The notes beneath the pieces are model-generated. The model was not told the DNA's origin. It saw only the letters and a program-made list of their open reading frames with translations, and ran no database searches. From assembly GCA_022385805.1 (NCBI GenBank), contig MU277691.1, forward strand, positions 1 to 57,160: 57,160 bases of DNA, in the 5' to 3' direction. Source of the DNA: Pilatotrama ljubarskyi. Taxonomy: Eukaryota > Basidiomycota > Agaricomycetes > Polyporales > Polyporaceae. Position 1 is the stretch's first letter, and every line of letters begins with the position of its first letter. The translations under genes and the position numbers were made by a program. Shown in pieces: positions 54,621 to 57,160 of this stretch.

Positions 54621-56431
54621 TCAAGGGGCGGGAACGATCGGAAACCACTTCTTGAAGACGACCTCGGGGTCATACTTCCTCTTGACCTGCTGCAGCTTGG
54701 GGTAGTTGGAGCCAAAGAGCAGCTTCGCCTTGTCGGCAGGAGCAGCGCCTTCGTTAGGCAGGGCGTCACTGTCCGGACCTGGGGGACATGCCATCGCGTC
54801 AGTTTCTCCCCCGCGCATCAACCTGCCCCTCTTGGTGCCCGACGTACTGTAGTTCCCGTAGCCCATGTTATCGTCCGGCCTCTCAGCGAACATCCCGATG
54901 AGCTCCCGGGCGGCGTCCCGGGCGTAGTTCATCCCCTCCTCTCCGTCCTTCTTCGCGTAGATCGCGCAGAGGACGTTCGGCGGGAGCGCGCGGCGGTACG
55001 CCGTGGCGTCGTTCGGGACGGAGTTCGCCTTGTGCAGCGGGAAGTACTCCATGAGGATGCCGATGAAGTAGTCTTCGGGCGCGGAGAGCTCGATGACGCG
55101 CTGGAAGACCTTTGGGAGGAGCGTGCGCGGGAACTTCTGCGGCGCGAAGGCGCCCTTCATGTAGACGTTCTGCCCGGGGCCGGTGATGTGGTTCTAAGGA
55201 ACGGTGTGAGCGGTGCGCAGATGTTTGTGAGGCAACGGGGCTCTTTCTTGCCTGCATCGCGTTCAACTCCTCGTAGGGAATTTCCTTGGTCATATCGGCG
55301 ACGGGTCCTAAGCAGCGGTATGGTCAGACGTACAGGAACCGGTCAAGGACGCTGGGGCCCAGTCTCGTACCCAGATCGAAGAATGCCTTGTAGTTCTGCC
55401 GGCCCTCTTCCTCCGACCCGTTGTAAAAGAGGAAACAGACAACGCAAGGCTGAGGACGGTGTTTCGGGTTACACTATGCCTCTGACATCACTGCACATGA
55501 ACGCGCACCTGGTGGTTAGGGCCTCGAGTGTAAACCTGGATCATACCCTCTTTCTCTGACGGACCACTGTTCCACCACTCTTGAGTGACATCAAGCAGAT
55601 GGTCAAGCTTGTCGGGAGAGAAGATGGCAGGGCCAGCGAAGACGGTGCGCCGCTGAGGGTGCAGCTTGAACACGAACTCGGTGACGACGCCGAAGTTCGA
55701 GCCTGCTCCGCGGATGCCCCAAAACAGGTCGGCGTTCTCCGTCTCGTTTGCGATACGAATGCTTCCGTCAGCTGTGACGACCGTGGCCTATTCGTGTTTT
55801 CAGGCAAGCGCGCAAGGGTGATGAGTCTACGCGCTGACCTGTACGAGATTATCGACAGCTAGGCCATATGCTCCGCTCAACCATCCGTAACCGCCTCCTA
55901 GGGTAAGGCTATCAGATGTCAGTATGATGCGGCTCAGGGCGAAGTCCGAGACCTGGGACTAACCCGCCAACTCCCGTCTGTCAGAAGGACGATCAGCAAA
56001 GAGCACTCGGGTCGGAGGCAGAGGAGCTGGCTTACATGATTGACCGTACCGCCGACCGTTGCGAGTCCATGTTCGATCGCCGCTTTATCGACCGTCTCCC
56101 ACAGGGCGCCACCGCCCACATACCCCAACTGCTTGTCCGGATCGACCCTCACTCCGTTCAAGTATCTGGACAGATCAACCACAAGCCCGCCTTCGCTCGA
56201 AGATGCGCCGGAGGGATTGTGTCCGCCACCTTTGATTGCGATAGTCAGACCTGTTTCCTTTGCAAATGCGATGGCTTTGGAGACATCTTCTGCATCCTTG
56301 GGGAACGTGACAACCGCCGCCTTCCGAGCCGCATTCTTGGCCCAGCGAGCGATGGCTTGGTCATATCCAAAATCTTCAGGAGTGACGACGTCGCCCTTGA
56401 ATGCTGATCTGAAGGTCTGCAAGTCGGGCAT
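54621..56431 (-). CDS. FAD-linked oxidoreductase, berberine-bridge type
   Basis: This is an oxidoreductase with a PCMH-type FAD domain and a BBE C-terminal domain. The ATG at 56431 begins MPDLQTFRSAFKGDVVTPED with no signal peptide, so it is probably intracellular. FAD-domain blocks: KDAEDVSKAIAFAKETGLTI, AIKGGGHNPSGASSSEGGLV (the His after GGG is the usual covalent FAD site), VDPDKQLGYVGGGALWETVD and GLATVGGTVNH, then TLGGGYGWLSGAYGLAVDNL and LFWGIRGAGSNFGVVTEFVF. The second covalent site of bicovalent BBE enzymes, a Cys in this GxCxxVG-like stretch, is absent. The C-terminal end is LQQVKRKYDPEVVFKKWFPI, a BBE-domain ending. Substrate cannot be predicted; no other biosynthetic enzymes are clustered here. 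Confidence 0.9.
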
Positions 56432-56981
56432 GCTGCTTGTGTCTGAGGGAGATTGGGAGCGGGACTGGGATTTTACGCAAGCTCGGGCTGGCCTCAGCGC
56501 TCACTAAGGGGTTGGAGGGCTTTAGCACCAGATGCTCCTATATATGATTTTTACCCTATCAATCGGGGATCGAGAGCGGCCAAGACAACTTACAGTACGT
56601 GCAGGATTGTGATCGCTGGTCAACCCCGTCTCGACTCCATGGGAACTATGTCTCATGGCCCTGAGAACACGAAGGCGCTCCTATCGTAGTGCCGATCCCC
56701 ATCGGAGGAGGCGTTTGTGCGACGCATATGTGCGCCTGGTTTACCATCTCGTTCAAAGTCACGGTATTGTGTGTTGCGAGCTCGTCCAGCTCGACTGCTG
56801 GAGTACAGTACTACGTACATGCCAGACCAATCGAAATGCTGTTCAAAGCCGCTGTGGTAACCGTGGGAATCTGATCGGGAGACAAGGACTTGGAACGTGC
56901 AAACAGTACTCATCCCTCGTCAGTGGGGCCTTGCCGCCCCGTCCTCGCCCGCCCAGCTTAAGGAGAGCCTCGACTGCCGCG
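56432..56981. other. Divergent intergenic region
   Basis: It contains the TATA box of the FAD oxidase gene at 56539-56546 and leads to the partial gene starting at 56982. No gene inside. Confidence 0.35.
56539..56546 (-). promoter_or_regulatory. TATA box of the FAD oxidase gene
   Basis: ATATATAG on the minus strand, about 108-115 bp upstream of the ATG at 56431. Confidence 0.4.
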
Positions 56982-57160
56982 ATGATGCCCATACTTTCAC
57001 TAACCGCCATAGTCGTAGGACTGTGCACTACAGTCGTCCATTCCTTTATACCAGCCTTCCCTGGTGACTTGGCTATTACTTACTCTGCGAGATTCACAGT
57101 CCCTAGACGCCGAACATACAGTCCCGCAGGGGCGCGTTCACAGTCCGGACGGTGCTGATG
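56982..57160 (+). CDS. Start of a secreted-protein gene, cut by the window edge
   Basis: ATG ATG at 56982-56987 opens MMPILSLTAIVVGLCTTVVH, a convincing signal peptide, followed by SFIPAFPG. Reading straight on the frame closes at 57158. A 43-nt GT-AG intron (GTGACT at about 57064 to CTAG at about 57106) would instead keep it open to the window end with DAEHTVPQGRVHSPDGAD. No family can be named from so short a piece. Secretion is inference. Confidence 0.35.

Noticed and set aside
1..57160. tRNA genes
   Set aside because: Sequences close to the tRNA B-box, such as near 35930, 36048 and 48928, lack the paired T-stem and a matching acceptor stem, and two lie in or next to coding sequence.
1..57160. 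CRISPR array, bacterial operon or virus-derived block
   Set aside because: No regularly spaced direct repeats with spacers, no polycistronic bacterial layout and no viral protein motif were seen; spliced eukaryotic genes fill most of the window.

Overview
The window reads as nuclear DNA of a filamentous basidiomycete, most likely an Agaricomycete of the polypore type. This is inferred from dense, multi-exon genes with very short introns (about 31-70 nt), conserved eukaryotic housekeeping proteins, a CON-6-type protein and Ncp1-like coiled-coil proteins. I found no bacterial-style operons, no CRISPR array and no convincing tRNA gene.

Left part (1-40.4 kb) is gene-dense and mostly conserved. 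A seven-exon gene of unknown function (871-4145) faces a small unknown gene (4577-5034) across a spacer holding a cluster of GATTATC motifs. Then follow the ribosome-rescue GTPase HBS1 with a long SKI7-like insert (6432-11140), mitochondrial single-strand DNA-binding protein (11358-12013), a UPF0303/HbpS-like protein (12151-13121), an ALE1-type lysophospholipid acyltransferase (13738-15807), TAF9 (16564-17398), SEC12 (17590-19262) and a NIPA-type magnesium transporter (19634-21797). Next are two single-pass membrane proteins of unknown function (22316-23207 and 23277-23559; the second has an apparent frame break), a WDR89-like WD40 protein (23690-25193), methylcrotonoyl-CoA carboxylase beta (25344-27568), the spliceosome factor PRP31 (28022-30094), the Fe-S scaffold ISU1 (30279-31014), the glycerophosphocholine acyltransferase GPC1 (31386-33236), two F-box-type proteins (33786-36010), the tRNA adenosine deaminase TAD1/ADAT1 (36586-38050), a CON-6 protein with a GC-AG intron (38513-38912) and a fungal protein of unknown function (39389-40349).

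Middle part (40.4-47.6 kb) is gene-poor. It holds a 1018-bp non-autonomous hAT-like transposon (41413-42430) with 17-bp perfect terminal inverted repeats and a perfect 8-bp target duplication. If the element and one duplication copy are removed, the flanking sequence becomes a single open frame of about 272 codons, so the insertion seems to have broken a gene. A small hypothetical membrane protein (43298-43773) and a strong hairpin (44602-44651) lie further along.

Right part (47.6-57.2 kb) holds a tandem duplicate pair of Ncp1-like genes (47643-48543, 49445-50259) with identical first three exon lengths, an EF-hand MscS-type mechanosensitive channel (50673-53963), a berberine-bridge-type FAD oxidase (54621-56431) and the start of a secreted-protein gene that runs off the end (56982 onward).

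Many neighbours are divergent pairs sharing 130-620 bp of promoter DNA (HBS1/mtSSB, UPF0303/ALE1, SEC12/NIPA, 23559/23690, MCCB/PRP31, ISU1/GPC1, TAD1/CON-6). Several genes carry a TATA box about 80-110 bp upstream of the start codon. All function calls come from reading motifs by eye; no database search was run.
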